Shown: positions 32,025 to 41,465, numbered from the stretch's first letter. The stretch: 64,000 nucleotides of DNA from Paenibacillus sp. FSL H7-0357 (GCF_000758525.1 NZ_CP009241.1:2356001-2420000), one strand, 5' to 3'. Program-made: numbers and translations. Notes: a model not told the origin generated them from the sequence alone.

Positions 32025-32394
32025 TCTTGAGATGATTGCCACCATGATCTACAAGCTGACCAAGGACGCCTCTATCTGTGAGCTGGAAGCGGCAGGCCTT
32101 GGCCCGAATTATGCGACACGGGATCATGCCTTGTTCTACAACAATGCGGCGGGTGTCCCGTTCACCACGACCTATATCGCAGCCAAAGGCGATCCGCTGG
32201 CCGATCTCTATGAAGACATCGCCGCTGAGGAGAAAGCCCGGGCTACATACCAATGGCTGATTGATATGACTGATGACGTGGATCTGCAGGACAGCCTGAA
32301 ATTCCTGCGGGAGCGGGAGATTATTCATGCAATCCGGTTCAAGGAGTCGGTGCAGATATTGATTGATGAGCGGGGGAAGAAGAAGGTGTTTTAA
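32014..32394 (+). pseudogene. cotJC: 3' part of cotJC, spore coat manganese-catalase-like protein
   Basis: 126 codons matching the C-terminal two-thirds of CotJC (usual length about 189): EFAHLEMIATMIYKL, HALFYNNAAGVPF, DLYEDIAAEEKARATYQWL and LREREIIHAIRF. Metal ligands of the manganese catalase fold in EFAHLE and REREIIH remain, but about 63 N-terminal residues are absent, displaced by the prophage. ATG 32032 gives an in-frame internal start but no ribosome binding site. If excision is precise the full gene would be restored, as in skin/sigK. Terminator at 32434-32470. Confidence 0.85.
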
Positions 32395-32433
32395 TAAGAT
32401 GTATACATGAAGTAATTATTCAGATTGATAGAA

Positions 32434-32470
32434 AAGAGCCCAGAGAAGTATCTGCGGTTCTTTTTTTCTG
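32434..32470 (+). terminator. cotJC terminator
   Basis: AAGAGCCCAG pairs with CTGCGGTTCTT around a short loop, followed by a T run. A very similar terminator is attached to the second cotJC fragment at 34193. Confidence 0.7.
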
Positions 32471-32493
32471 GTAACAACTCAATGCAGTTTCGA

Positions 32494-33063
32494 TTAGAGC
32501 CGTAAACCGTTCATCACGTAAGAGCGGACAGTATCTACAAGTAGATCGGTTCGATCTTTCTCCCCGCTTATAAACCAGTAATACGCAGCACTATAGATCG
32601 CTGAACCTGTCATAGCCGAAATGACCTTGGTATGATGGCGGTCTGCCATACGCTGATTATCACCGTTCAAAATTATGCTTTCGATCATTTGCTGCAGCAT
32701 CTTTTTTACCTTTTCATGAACAAGCGTATCAATAGATTTGGAGTCCATTCTGCATACCTGATAAAAATCTACGATGTAGTTATGTGTCAGCAAGATCAAC
32801 TCTGTACATATTTCATCCGTGAACTCCTGCGCTTTCACCACTTGCTCAGGAATCAACTCTTGGAAAGCCTGTTCTGTTATTTTCTCCAGCAAAGCGTATT
32901 TATCTTCATAGTGGGCATAGAAGGTGGCACGGTTAATGGTAGCTCTCTGTGCTATATCTTTTATGGTAATTGCATTAAATCCTTTATACCGCAACAAATC
33001 TCTGAATGCTTCCCTAATTAACTGTCGTGTGCGCAAAACTCTTGGATCTTCCTGATTTGCCAT
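32494..33063 (-). CDS. TetR-family transcriptional regulator
   Basis: 189 residues. The N-terminal TetR helix-turn-helix (ITIKDIAQRATINRATFYAH, residues 34-53) is followed by a helical ligand-binding domain of the TetR_C type seen in Bacillales (YSAAYYWFISGE near the C-terminus). Divergent from the reductase at 33224. A perfect dyad TAATAGTA-CCA-TACTATTA lies in the promoter spacer of that gene, making it the likely operator. It probably represses the reductase and itself until an unknown ligand binds. Confidence 0.8.
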   Translation of the reverse strand: MANQEDPRVLRTRQLIREAFRDLLRYKGFNAITIKDIAQRATINRATFYAHYEDKYALLEKITEQAFQELIPEQVVKAQEFTDEICTELILLTHNYIVDFYQVCRMDSKSIDTLVHEKVKKMLQQMIESIILNGDNQRMADRHHTKVISAMTGSAIYSAAYYWFISGEKDRTDLLVDTVRSYVMNGLRL

Positions 33064-33135
33064 ATCAATATCTCCCTATGTAAACATCAGATATCTAAAT
33101 GTGTTGTCTATGCAACTTTTTCTTTACTCTGCTGA

Positions 33136-33164
33136 TTGAAATCGTAATAGTACCATACTATTAT
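33136..33164 (+). promoter_or_regulatory. Promoter with TetR-type operator
   Basis: TTGAAA (33136-33141), 17 bp, TATTAT (33159-33164). The spacer and -10 hold the dyad TAATAGTA/TACTATTA (33145-33163). Confidence 0.6.
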
Positions 33165-33223
33165 CGTATCAGACAGGTGTTGCTTAAACAAACTGTGATA
33201 GTTAGCTGAAAGGAAGGATAGTA

Positions 33224-34159
33224 TTGAACATCAAACAAAATAGACTTTTGATAGTTGGCGCCGGTGTGATTGGCAGTTTATACGCACTCAGATTTGCACA
33301 GTCAGGACTGGACGTCACATTGCTTGCCCGGGGAAAGAGGTTGGATTCGCTTAAAACGGATGGGTTGCGATATAACGATAATGAGACGATACAGCAAATA
33401 TCTATCAAGATGATAGAAAAGCTTGCGAGTGACGATACCTACGATTTCATCTTTGTTCCTGTGCGCTATGATCAGGCAGAATCTGCCCTGTCTGCGATCA
33501 AGAATAATCAGAGCAAAACAATAATCACCTTGAGCAACACCGTGGGATACGACCGCTGGCTTGAAATCGTGGGTGATCGTTTACTTCCAGGATTCCCGGG
33601 TGCAGGTGGAGACATCAAAGACGGTGTTCTATACGCCCAATTCGGTTCCAAAACTTTTTTTGGTGAAATAAATGGACAATTGACTGAAAGAGTGACGAGG
33701 CTTGCCCAAATATTTGAAACAGTTGATTTGCCTTATGAAATACAAAAAGACATTCAAGCATTCCATGTTTCGCATGCTGCGCTCGCTGTAGTGAACAAGC
33801 ATCTCTATACGAACGACGGAATGGTGGATATAGAGACAGCAAGAAACGAGAGTACTCTAAGCAAGATTGCTGCAGATATTAAACAAAATATTCATCTGGT
33901 AGCGCAAGCCGGAATTCCGGTGATTCCGCCTGAAACGAAGTTAATGGGTGAATTGCCTGTAGAAGATATTATATCCCAATACCGCCAGATGCTGAGCGAT
34001 GAGTTTATCATTGATGTTAAGCTTGGAAACCAGGCTGTCAGCAGGAAGGCTGAAATAATGTTATTGGATGAGGATTTTCATAAAAAATATCTGTTCGACA
34101 ATGACATCAGCGCCGAAGAGAGCGCCCGGCCTATATTGCCGCCAAAGGCGATCCGCTGA
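33224..34159 (+). CDS. Ketopantoate reductase (PanE/ApbA)-family oxidoreductase
   Basis: 311 residues. N-terminal Rossmann fold with LLIVGAGVIGSLYALRFAQ (residues 8-26) and a NADP-type LLARGKR loop. The central SNTVGYDRWLEIVGDR and the all-helical C-terminal dimerisation domain fit the family, though the canonical catalytic Lys is not obvious. The last ten or so residues (PILPPKAIR) are read out of frame from a cotJC fragment, so the native C-terminus has been replaced at the breakpoint near 34129. TetR-regulated; substrate unknown. Confidence 0.75.
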   Translation: MNIKQNRLLIVGAGVIGSLYALRFAQSGLDVTLLARGKRLDSLKTDGLRYNDNETIQQISIKMIEKLASDDTYDFIFVPVRYDQAESALSAIKNNQSKTIITLSNTVGYDRWLEIVGDRLLPGFPGAGGDIKDGVLYAQFGSKTFFGEINGQLTERVTRLAQIFETVDLPYEIQKDIQAFHVSHAALAVVNKHLYTNDGMVDIETARNESTLSKIAADIKQNIHLVAQAGIPVIPPETKLMGELPVEDIISQYRQMLSDEFIIDVKLGNQAVSRKAEIMLLDEDFHKKYLFDNDISAEESARPILPPKAIR

Positions 34160-34226
34160 CCGACCTTTATGAAGACATCGCCGCTGAGATGAAAGAGCCC
34201 AGAGATAGTTCTGCGGCTCTTTTTTC
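34130..34226 (+). repeat. Second, internally deleted cotJC fragment with terminator
   Basis: 34130-34190 matches 32171-32231 of cotJC with about five differences (encodes YIAAKGDPLTDLYEDIAAE). It then jumps to the cotJC terminator (GAGCCCAGAGA...CTGCGGCTCTTTTTT, 34196-34226), so the intervening 3' third of the gene is missing. The end of the reductase gene reads into it in another frame. Confidence 0.8.
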
Positions 34227-34375
34227 ATGTTCTGAAATTTTTTTATTGCTAACATTGCGATGATCTTACGAACATGTTGCCGCGTTATGCTGTAATAACT
34301 AGTCCTTTAAAATTTTAATTTTTATAAAGAGGTTTCGAAGTTAACAAGAACAGACAACAAGGAGCGTGAAAGTTA

Positions 34376-37300
34376 GTGAGTTATCATCATCCATTTGTAA
34401 AGAGAGTATTGAGCGGGATATTGGCAATGACGGTTCTGCTCCCGCTTATTCCCCCCTCCCTTTCATCGTCATCGACTGTCTATGGGGATGCAGCGGAGCC
34501 TAGCGGTATCGTCATGGCAGAAGATTTCGAAAAGGTTAACTTAGCTGACTTAACCTTTGACAGTGCACGCATTCATAGCGGCAGTATGGCGCTTGAAACG
34601 AATCCGAAATACGTTCGTAACGGGGCAAGGTCCTTGCGGATTGATTATGACTTCATTGGCGTAACAGATAATCCATCCCAAGTTGCGGTAGGGCCAGCAA
34701 CTCAGTTGGCGTTGACAAACAGAGTTCCCAAAAAAATCGGGATGTGGGTATACGCCAATAACGAAGGACATGGTCTAACCTCTAAGTTCTACATTTCATC
34801 CACTGGAAAATCCAAAACGTATGAGATTAGGAGTGAAGAGGTAGGTATAGACTGGAGCGGCTGGAAGTATGTAGAGGCTGAAATAGGGGCTGATTTGACT
34901 CTGCCGGGTACCCTGGCGTTCTACTTCCAGATGAAAGAAAGACAAATGAGCAAAAAGAATAAAGGCTCGGTTTGGATTGACGACGTCAGGCTCATTTATG
35001 ATGAACCGGTGGATGAAGATATGGATGTTCCCGTATTAAGTCCAACTACACCCACTCCCAATCAAACCTTGAACGCCCCCGTCTCTGACATTATCCTGTC
35101 AGCGGATGATGCTAAGTCGGGTATCGATCCAGACTCAATCCGGTTAACTGTGGATGGTCAGTCTGTTGCACCGGCGGCCTATGCATATGATCTGAATAAT
35201 AAGGTGATAACCTATCACCCGGCTATACCGCTCGGCGGCGGCTATCATCAAGTGCTGGCAGAGGTTAAAGATCTGGCCGGCAATCCGGCAGCAGCAGAAT
35301 ATGCTTTTAATATTGAGCATGGCGCCATGTTTACGTTAGAAGCTCCAGCGGAAGCTGTCAGCAACGAGACCTACCGGTTGAAGCTCGAGGCGAAGGATGT
35401 AGGCGAAGCCAAGCGCGTGCATGCTAAGATCAAGTTCGATCCGGAGACGCTGCAAGCGAATGCTATTAACGCACGTTCCGATTTAAGCAATGTGCAGACT
35501 ACCATCGATAATGCAGGCGGTTATGTTGAATTTAGTGCAGAGGGACTGCAAGGCGACCATGCGGATGCTCTGGCAATCATCGATTTCGGCGTGAATAGAT
35601 CCGCGAAGATGGAACGTGGCGAGAGGTATAAGCATATTGCCATGGTGGGGGGCGGCTTTGGGTATGACGGCGGCCCTTCGGTGAATTCCTTTGCCTCACC
35701 GGTTAATTATAAGATCGGGTTTCCGTACACTCTAAAAGTTAAGGGATCAGGCCTGCAAACACAGAATATAATCACCGTCACAACTCACGCAGGAGATCCG
35801 GTAGAAGGAGCGGAAATTGATTTTACCGATGCAAGCGGCCCTCGGACTTATGTGACCGTAACAGCTGAGGGTTCCAATATATATACGAGCGCTGATAGTT
35901 CGTCCGCAGTGTTGCTGGCGGCAGAGAAAAACGGGCAATTTTTCGCCGCAACAGGAAGTACATCCGGATTCGTAAAAGTGTATATGCCGGATGGAACCAA
36001 GACCGGTTACATACCATCCGCTGATGTACAGCAGAAGGATCTTACCGAAGGGTTGGGCTTGACGGATGCCAGGGGAGAGATCCATACGTCACTAGCTAAC
36101 CTTGCAATAGGCACCTGGAAGGTGCAAGCGGTCAAGGATGGCGGTACCAGCGAGAGTATCAGCATGACCGTTGTTTCTCAGTTTGGTGGAGACGATCCGA
36201 AATATGTACAAACCTTTGTTACCGAAGATATGAGTACAATGATGAGTGTAGGGTGGCAGACGGCACCTAGAGTTCAACAAACTTCTATCCAATATGTGAA
36301 AGATAGCGATTTGGTTAATAGTGACTTGAGTAATGTACCGGAAAAAGCGGTAGAGCAGCTTGCGCTTTCTGATGTGGAGGTCATTCATGAGGTCGCAGGT
36401 GGGCCTCTGGGCGAAATTAAGTTCCATAAATCATTGGTTACTGGCCTCGAGTCAGGTACGGATTATCATTACAGAGTCGGCTACGAAGGACATTGGAGTA
36501 CATGGTACGATTACAAGACATTGGAGGCAGTACCGGATCATCCCGTTTCTTTTGTATTTGTAACTGATTCGCACACCAAAGGTGATAATGGGCTTGCGAT
36601 TTATCAACAATTGATCAGCAATGCTTTAACTAATTATCCGGACACCCAGTTCATTATGCATGGCGGCGATATGGTTGACGATGGGTCGATCTTGAATGAG
36701 TGGAACCAGTTCTGGGAAGCTTCATCGATCTACGCATCCTCTATTCCTTCTGGTTACACAATGGGGAATCATGATGTTAAAGGGGAAGGCAAAGATATTT
36801 TTGCCAAGGGATTGGATCTTCCAAATAATGGGCCCGATATCCAGAAGGAGTATGCATATTCGTTCGATTCAGGCGAGGTGCATTTCATTGTGCTGAATTC
36901 CGAAGCAGACGAAGTAATTATGGACAAGCAAGCAGCATGGCTTCGTGAGGATATTCAGAAAAGTAATAAAAAATGGAAGATTGTTATGTTCCATAAACCT
37001 GCTTATCATACCGAAGATGGACGCGGCAATATGATCGAATATACACAAACATATTTTGCCCCTATTCTGGAAGAATTGAAAGTAGACTTGGTGCTGGAAG
37101 GTCACGACCACGTGTACGCGCGCACCTATCCAATGAGTGAAGGGAAGCCATTGTTGAACGGAGAGCAGGGGACTGTCTATTTGGACGGAGGCGCATCTGG
37201 CTGGAAATTCTACGATGGAACAAAATATGAGTATCTGAATTTCATGTTTGACGATGATGTTCCGGTATACTCTGCAATTCAAGTTAGCCATGATAAAATT

Positions 37301-38893
37301 ATAATTCAAGCTCGTACTACGGAAAGCGAAGAATTGATCGACAACTACACGATTGAGAAGAAGGATGAGCTAAAGGTAACTTCCGTGGCAGTATCACCAG
37401 CCGAATTGACGTTAAAGGTCGGTGACGAGCGCGGGACTGTTCTTACCGCTACCTATAGCGATAATTCCGCTGTCGATGTCACGAATCAAGCAACATGGAT
37501 TTCTTCGAATGAGAGTGTAGCTACGGTAGATGCCAAAGGCATCATTCACGCTGTTGGAATTGGCGGGGCTACAATCCAGGCGAGTTACGGCAACATGTCG
37601 CCAGTTAAAATTTCTGTAACCGTTCAGGCTGAAGGTACGGTTCCTGTTCTGCTTAAGCTGACAGCCGATCCAGGCACTCACACATTGCAAGCGGGTCAGA
37701 CAGCTGCTTCTGTTATCACGGCAGTATATGACAATGCAGTGAATACAGTTGTAACGGATCAGGTCATTTGGACGACTTCGGACCCTGCCATTGCCTCGGT
37801 ATCGGGTGAAGGTGTCATTACTGGCGTTGCAGCAGGTAAAGGGGTAACGATCACGGCTTCGTTCGGCGGCAAATCAATTGCGATTCCAATTGTGGTTACT
37901 GAGGTTCCAATTCTGACCTTGGTTGAACTGGCTGTAACACCTGCTTCGCTCTCCTTGAAAGCAGGTCAAACGCAAGCCTTGTCGGTGACGGCAAAGTATT
38001 CGGATCTTTCTACTGTCCTTAAGACCTTGGATGCGAATTATGTATCGAGCGCAACTTCTGTTGCTACTGTGAGTGAAACAGGGGTAGTGACAGCGGCTGG
38101 CACGGGGACGGCCTCGATCGTAATATCTTTTGGGGGAATCAAGAAGGAGATTTCGGTTTCGGTAACGGCGGCCACAGGCAACAACAATGGAGGCACGACA
38201 CCGGCAGCAACGCCAACGCCGGCAGCAACACCAACATCAACGCCAACACCAACACCAGCTGTAACTGTAGAGCCTGCGAAGCCAACCGGAGTGAAACCTG
38301 TGTTCAACGACAGAGTAGACTTAGATAAGGTTAAAGCTATCGTGGCGAAAGAGCGAACAGCTTCTGTTGTTAAATTCCCGGACGTACCTGCAGCTCTGTG
38401 GAGTGCAGCGTTCGTTGATCGCGCGGCCCTGATGGGGATCGTAACTGGCTATGCGGATGGATCATACCGTCCTGACGCCAAATTAACGCGCGCTGAGTTT
38501 GCTGCAATGCTTGTAAAAGCTTTTGGTCTGACAGCTTCGGGGGGGACCGGATTCTCCGATACGCAAGGGCATTGGGCTTCGGAGGCGATTGTTGCGCTTC
38601 AAGATAATGGAGTGATTATGGGCTACGCCGATGGTTCATTCCATCCCAAACAGGAGATAACCCGTGCGGAAATTGTGACTATGCTGGCTCGTCTTACGAA
38701 CTATGTTACCAGCACATCGACGCAATTTTCCGACGTCTCTACGAACTGGGCAGCAGAGCAAATCAATGCCTTCGCTAATGCAGGTATCGTATCGGGTAAA
38801 GGCAACGGAGTGTTCAAACCGAACGAAGCTGCTTCCCGTGCCGAATCAGTAGTGATGATCATCCGTCTCTTGGATAAGGTCCTTGCACCATAA
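34376..38893 (+). CDS. Giant S-layer-anchored metallophosphoesterase with Ig-like domains
   Basis: 1,505 residues from GTG 34376 (AAGGAG upstream). Order: signal peptide (1-40); carbohydrate-binding-like beta domain (about 50-215); Ig-like (220-315); cohesin-like (about 325-450); SH3-like (about 495-555); purple-acid-phosphatase-type N-terminal domain (about 605-715); calcineurin-type phosphoesterase (about 720-930) with VTDSH, GGDMVDD, GNHD, and GHDHVYART metal motifs; three Big_2 Ig repeats (about 1000-1270); a Pro/Thr linker; three SLH domains to the end. It is a surface enzyme bound to wall polymers by SLH, likely releasing phosphate from extracellular esters. It sits as a single cargo gene between two cotJC fragments. 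Confidence 0.88.
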   Translation: MSYHHPFVKRVLSGILAMTVLLPLIPPSLSSSSTVYGDAAEPSGIVMAEDFEKVNLADLTFDSARIHSGSMALETNPKYVRNGARSLRIDYDFIGVTDNPSQVAVGPATQLALTNRVPKKIGMWVYANNEGHGLTSKFYISSTGKSKTYEIRSEEVGIDWSGWKYVEAEIGADLTLPGTLAFYFQMKERQMSKKNKGSVWIDDVRLIYDEPVDEDMDVPVLSPTTPTPNQTLNAPVSDIILSADDAKSGIDPDSIRLTVDGQSVAPAAYAYDLNNKVITYHPAIPLGGGYHQVLAEVKDLAGNPAAAEYAFNIEHGAMFTLEAPAEAVSNETYRLKLEAKDVGEAKRVHAKIKFDPETLQANAINARSDLSNVQTTIDNAGGYVEFSAEGLQGDHADALAIIDFGVNRSAKMERGERYKHIAMVGGGFGYDGGPSVNSFASPVNYKIGFPYTLKVKGSGLQTQNIITVTTHAGDPVEGAEIDFTDASGPRTYVTVTAEGSNIYTSADSSSAVLLAAEKNGQFFAATGSTSGFVKVYMPDGTKTGYIPSADVQQKDLTEGLGLTDARGEIHTSLANLAIGTWKVQAVKDGGTSESISMTVVSQFGGDDPKYVQTFVTEDMSTMMSVGWQTAPRVQQTSIQYVKDSDLVNSDLSNVPEKAVEQLALSDVEVIHEVAGGPLGEIKFHKSLVTGLESGTDYHYRVGYEGHWSTWYDYKTLEAVPDHPVSFVFVTDSHTKGDNGLAIYQQLISNALTNYPDTQFIMHGGDMVDDGSILNEWNQFWEASSIYASSIPSGYTMGNHDVKGEGKDIFAKGLDLPNNGPDIQKEYAYSFDSGEVHFIVLNSEADEVIMDKQAAWLREDIQKSNKKWKIVMFHKPAYHTEDGRGNMIEYTQTYFAPILEELKVDLVLEGHDHVYARTYPMSEGKPLLNGEQGTVYLDGGASGWKFYDGTKYEYLNFMFDDDVPVYSAIQVSHDKIIIQARTTESEELIDNYTIEKKDELKVTSVAVSPAELTLKVGDERGTVLTATYSDNSAVDVTNQATWISSNESVATVDAKGIIHAVGIGGATIQASYGNMSPVKISVTVQAEGTVPVLLKLTADPGTHTLQAGQTAASVITAVYDNAVNTVVTDQVIWTTSDPAIASVSGEGVITGVAAGKGVTITASFGGKSIAIPIVVTEVPILTLVELAVTPASLSLKAGQTQALSVTAKYSDLSTVLKTLDANYVSSATSVATVSETGVVTAAGTGTASIVISFGGIKKEISVSVTAATGNNNGGTTPAATPTPAATPTSTPTPTPAVTVEPAKPTGVKPVFNDRVDLDKVKAIVAKERTASVVKFPDVPAALWSAAFVDRAALMGIVTGYADGSYRPDAKLTRAEFAAMLVKAFGLTASGGTGFSDTQGHWASEAIVALQDNGVIMGYADGSFHPKQEITRAEIVTMLARLTNYVTSTSTQFSDVSTNWAAEQINAFANAGIVSGKGNGVFKPNEAASRAESVVMIIRLLDKVLAP

Positions 38894-38954
38894 GAAGCAG
38901 TTCAATTTCTCATTGTAGAGTTTAACGACTAAGGCTTATGTAAATAAGCTGAAT

Positions 38955-38987
38955 AAAACGAGCAGCCCAAGCCGGGTTGCTCGTTTT
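38955..38987. terminator. Strong bidirectional terminator
   Basis: AAAACGAGCAGCCC (38955-38968) pairs with GGGTTGCTCGTTTT (38974-38987), one G-U. Located 60 bp after the SLH gene and just before the third cotJC fragment. Confidence 0.8.
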
Positions 38988-39000
38988 GCTGGTTGTATCA

Positions 39001-39073
39001 GGGCGATCCGCTGGCCGGCCTCTATGAAGACATCGCTGCCGAAGAGAAAGCCCGGGCTACATACCAATGGCTG
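39001..39073 (+). repeat. Third cotJC fragment
   Basis: 39001-39073 matches cotJC 32187-32259 with a handful of differences (encodes GDPLAGLYEDIAAEEKARAT and YQWL). No upstream or downstream parts of the gene remain. It extends further 3' than the second fragment, so it is an independent copy. It marks the right edge of the SLH-protein block. Confidence 0.8.
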
Positions 39074-39150
39074 GGACTGCTTTTTCCCAATGGTGAAACA
39101 GGGAGTACACCCTCTATCCGATTGTCCTCTTTAATCTCTTTTGTAATATC

Positions 39151-39492
39151 TTAGAAAATGGATAAGCTCACAATTTTATCATCTACAATGCTGAAGTGAT
39201 ATTCCAGCAATAACGGATCGGGTAAACCTGTTTTGTCATAAGTTCCATCCAACTTGCATGTTACAACAACCTCATCCTTATTTTCTTTTACTGCTTTTGG
39301 CTCTAATGTTACGTTTGCTCCAAAATGGTATTGATCACTCCATTTTTTAATCGCTTTTTGGCCAATCCGCTTTTTTCCTTCATCTAACACAACGGCATCT
39401 TCTGAAAAGCAGTTTACAAATGCTTCCGGATCGGGCTTATTCGATGCATCAATAAATTTACTGATCGCAGCAGGGATTTGATCGATTTCCAT
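39151..39492 (-). CDS. NTF2/SnoaL-like small enzyme or binding protein
   Basis: 113 residues with the SnoaL_2 pattern: N-terminal helices (PAAISKFIDASNKPDPEAFV), NCFSEDAVVLDEGK, a GQKAIKKWSDQ helix and a curved beta sheet to the C-terminus. Such proteins act as ligand-binding cones or small isomerases. It lies 29 bp after the SDR gene on the same strand and is probably co-transcribed, under the divergent LysR regulator. Confidence 0.75.
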   Translation of the reverse strand: MEIDQIPAAISKFIDASNKPDPEAFVNCFSEDAVVLDEGKKRIGQKAIKKWSDQYHFGANVTLEPKAVKENKDEVVVTCKLDGTYDKTGLPDPLLLEYHFSIVDDKIVSLSIF

Positions 39493-39521
39493 TATTTCTC
39501 CCCCTTATTTAGTTTGAACAA

Positions 39522-40316
39522 TTAAACTGTCGGAATGGTACCGCCATCAATGACATATTCGCTTCCTGTAATGGATGCTGCACGGTCAGAAACCAAAAAT
39601 GCAACCAGCTCAGCGACTTCTTCAGGTAATCCCGGTCTGCCAATTGGAATTCCTCCGAGCGAATCCATAAGCTGCTGGAGCGCACTTTCTCTGCTTCCTG
39701 TTGTAGTTTGCATCCGATCAATTAACGCATCTGCTGCCTCAGTTTGAATAAAACCAGGAGACAATGAATTAATCCGAATGCCACGGGGAGAAAATTCATT
39801 AGAAAGTCCCTTGCTGTAATTAGCGAGAGCAGCTTTAGCTGCTGCATAAGCTAATGTAGTTTCATAAAGGGGCAATCTCCTTTGGATTGAGGTGAAATGA
39901 AGAATAACACCTGATTTATTTTCCAACATTAATGGAATAAGGCCGCGATCAAGCCGGACTGCGGCCAGAAGATTCCAATTTAAAGCCTGCAGCCAATCGT
40001 CATCGCTAAGAACAAGAGCGCCACCTGGCGGAGTAGTTGATCCGCCTACACAATGGACAATAATATCGATACCGCCAAGCTGTTCTTTCACTGCTGTAAT
40101 CACTTGCTCTACCCCTTCAGGTGACACAAGATCAGCTTGAACGAATTTAACCGAATGTGCCATGTCAGCGGAAACGGAACGGGCCGTTGTCAGGACTGTT
40201 GCTCCGCTGCTTACAAGTCTATTCACAACAGCTTGTCCCATTCCTTTTGTTCCGCCCGTTACAAGCACTTTCTTGCCTTTAAATTCTGTTGCCGAGTACT
40301 CAAATGATCTACTCAT
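39522..40316 (-). CDS. Short-chain dehydrogenase/reductase (SDR)
   Basis: 264 residues, classical [14 protein letters not shown] cofactor motif (about residues 20-30), VHCVGGS (NAG-like position), Ser and Y-A-A-A-K active site in [15 protein letters not shown] (about 158-172), then [12 protein letters not shown]. Uses NAD(P)H. The substrate cannot be told. It is transcribed with the SnoaL-like gene, divergently from the LysR gene, so it is likely the regulated target. Confidence 0.85.
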   Translation of the reverse strand: MSRSFEYSATEFKGKKVLVTGGTKGMGQAVVNRLVSSGATVLTTARSVSADMAHSVKFVQADLVSPEGVEQVITAVKEQLGGIDIIVHCVGGSTTPPGGALVLSDDDWLQALNWNLLAAVRLDRGLIPLMLENKSGVILHFTSIQRRLPLYETTLAYAAAKAALANYSKGLSNEFSPRGIRINSLSPGFIQTEAADALIDRMQTTTGSRESALQQLMDSLGGIPIGRPGLPEEVAELVAFLVSDRAASITGSEYVIDGGTIPTV

Positions 40317-40447
40317 ATCTATACCTCCTTATTATGAATAACTGAATCCGTGTGTTCAGCGCTCTGTCCCTTAAACCTTTATGTAATGTTCAAGAGGAGC
40401 TGGATATAATATTACACTTGACTCTTTTATAACGTCCAATTTATTAT

Positions 40448-40466
40448 ATTCATGAAACTTATGAAT
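40448..40466. promoter_or_regulatory. Possible LysR-type operator
   Basis: ATTCAT (40448-40453) and ATGAAT (40461-40466) form an inverted repeat with a 7-bp centre, close to the T-N11-A geometry, in the divergent SDR/LysR intergenic region. Confidence 0.45.
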
Positions 40467-40492
40467 AATATTAATATAAAGAAGGTCATGTT

Positions 40493-41404
40493 ATGGAGCT
40501 TACACAATTAGAGTACTTTATGACTGTTGCACGGTTAGAACACATGACGCTGGCTTCAAAGGCACTCGGCATTACCCAGCCAGCGCTAAGTCATGCGATT
40601 GCCAAACTTGAGAACGAAATCGGCGCTCCCTTGTTTGAGCGCAATGGGCGAAATGTGAAGCTGAACCGTAATGGCGCAATGTTTTCTAAATGGGTCGGCA
40701 AAGCATTGCAAAATATTGAAAACGGCGTAAAAGAAATCGAAGAATGGTCTAACCCGGATACGGGGGTTATTACTTTATCTTATCTCAATATTCTTGGCGT
40801 TGACTTAATTCCCCATTTAGTCCGAAGCTATCAATTAGACTATCCCAAAGTCCGCTTTGAATTGACACAAGGAAATCTTGGAGATATAGATGATCATTTG
40901 GAACAAGGACACTCGGATCTTATGATTACATCGAAGGAATCCACCTTAGATAATCATAAATGGGTGGTTATGCAAAATATACCGTTGTTTATTGTTGTAT
41001 CCTCCCAGCATCATTTAGCGAATCGTCCAGCTTTGAGTTTGGCAGAGCTGTCGGGCGAACCATTCATTGGTTTGAAAAACAACTGCGGATTAAAAGCGAC
41101 GATTATGTCACGTTTCCAGCATACTGGTTTTGTCCTTGATTCGGCGTATGAAGCCGAGGACTTAATCACAGTAGCCGGATTTATTAAGTCAAATCTCGGT
41201 GTATCTGTCTTGCCTAAGACTATGGGGTTGATGTTGGATGAACTTGTTTGGATTCCGATTACTGATGAGGGCTGGTATTGGGAAATAGGCTTAAAGTGGA
41301 GAGAGGATCGTCATATTTCTCCAACTGCCAAGCGGTTTATTGCATACATTGAAAATGAGCAGCAGTCGCTCAGCGCATATTCGGTTCGGCTGAATGAAGC
41401 TTAA
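40493..41404 (+). CDS. LysR-family transcriptional regulator
   Basis: 303 residues. N-terminal winged HTH (LEYFMTVARLEHMTLASKAL, ITQPALSHAIAKLE) and a periplasmic-binding-like effector domain (from about residue 90, with DLMITSKES and LPKTMGLMLDELVWIPI). Divergent from the SDR-SnoaL pair, the classic LysR arrangement, with a dyad in between. Probably an activator of that pair in response to a small effector. Confidence 0.88.
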   Translation: MELTQLEYFMTVARLEHMTLASKALGITQPALSHAIAKLENEIGAPLFERNGRNVKLNRNGAMFSKWVGKALQNIENGVKEIEEWSNPDTGVITLSYLNILGVDLIPHLVRSYQLDYPKVRFELTQGNLGDIDDHLEQGHSDLMITSKESTLDNHKWVVMQNIPLFIVVSSQHHLANRPALSLAELSGEPFIGLKNNCGLKATIMSRFQHTGFVLDSAYEAEDLITVAGFIKSNLGVSVLPKTMGLMLDELVWIPITDEGWYWEIGLKWREDRHISPTAKRFIAYIENEQQSLSAYSVRLNEA

Positions 41405-41438
41405 AAACGCCGTTTTTTAATCATTCGGAGACAATGAA

Positions 41439-41465
41439 AGACTGTCGAGAAAGTCTCGACAGTCT
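41439..41465. other. Perfect 12-bp hairpin between convergent genes
   Basis: AGACTGTCGAGA (41439-41450) pairs perfectly with TCTCGACAGTCT (41454-41465). No T run follows. It may be a decayed insertion-sequence end (TCTCGACAGTCT-like ends occur around some transposases) or a processing structure. No transposase gene is present. Confidence 0.35.

Noticed and set aside
32032..32394. Short stand-alone catalase gene starting at ATG 32032
   Set aside because: Coding similarity extends upstream to 32014 and there is no ribosome site; it is the cut 3' part of cotJC.
41439..41465. Complete insertion sequence
   Set aside because: Only one hairpin; no transposase frame, no matching second end or target duplication seen.
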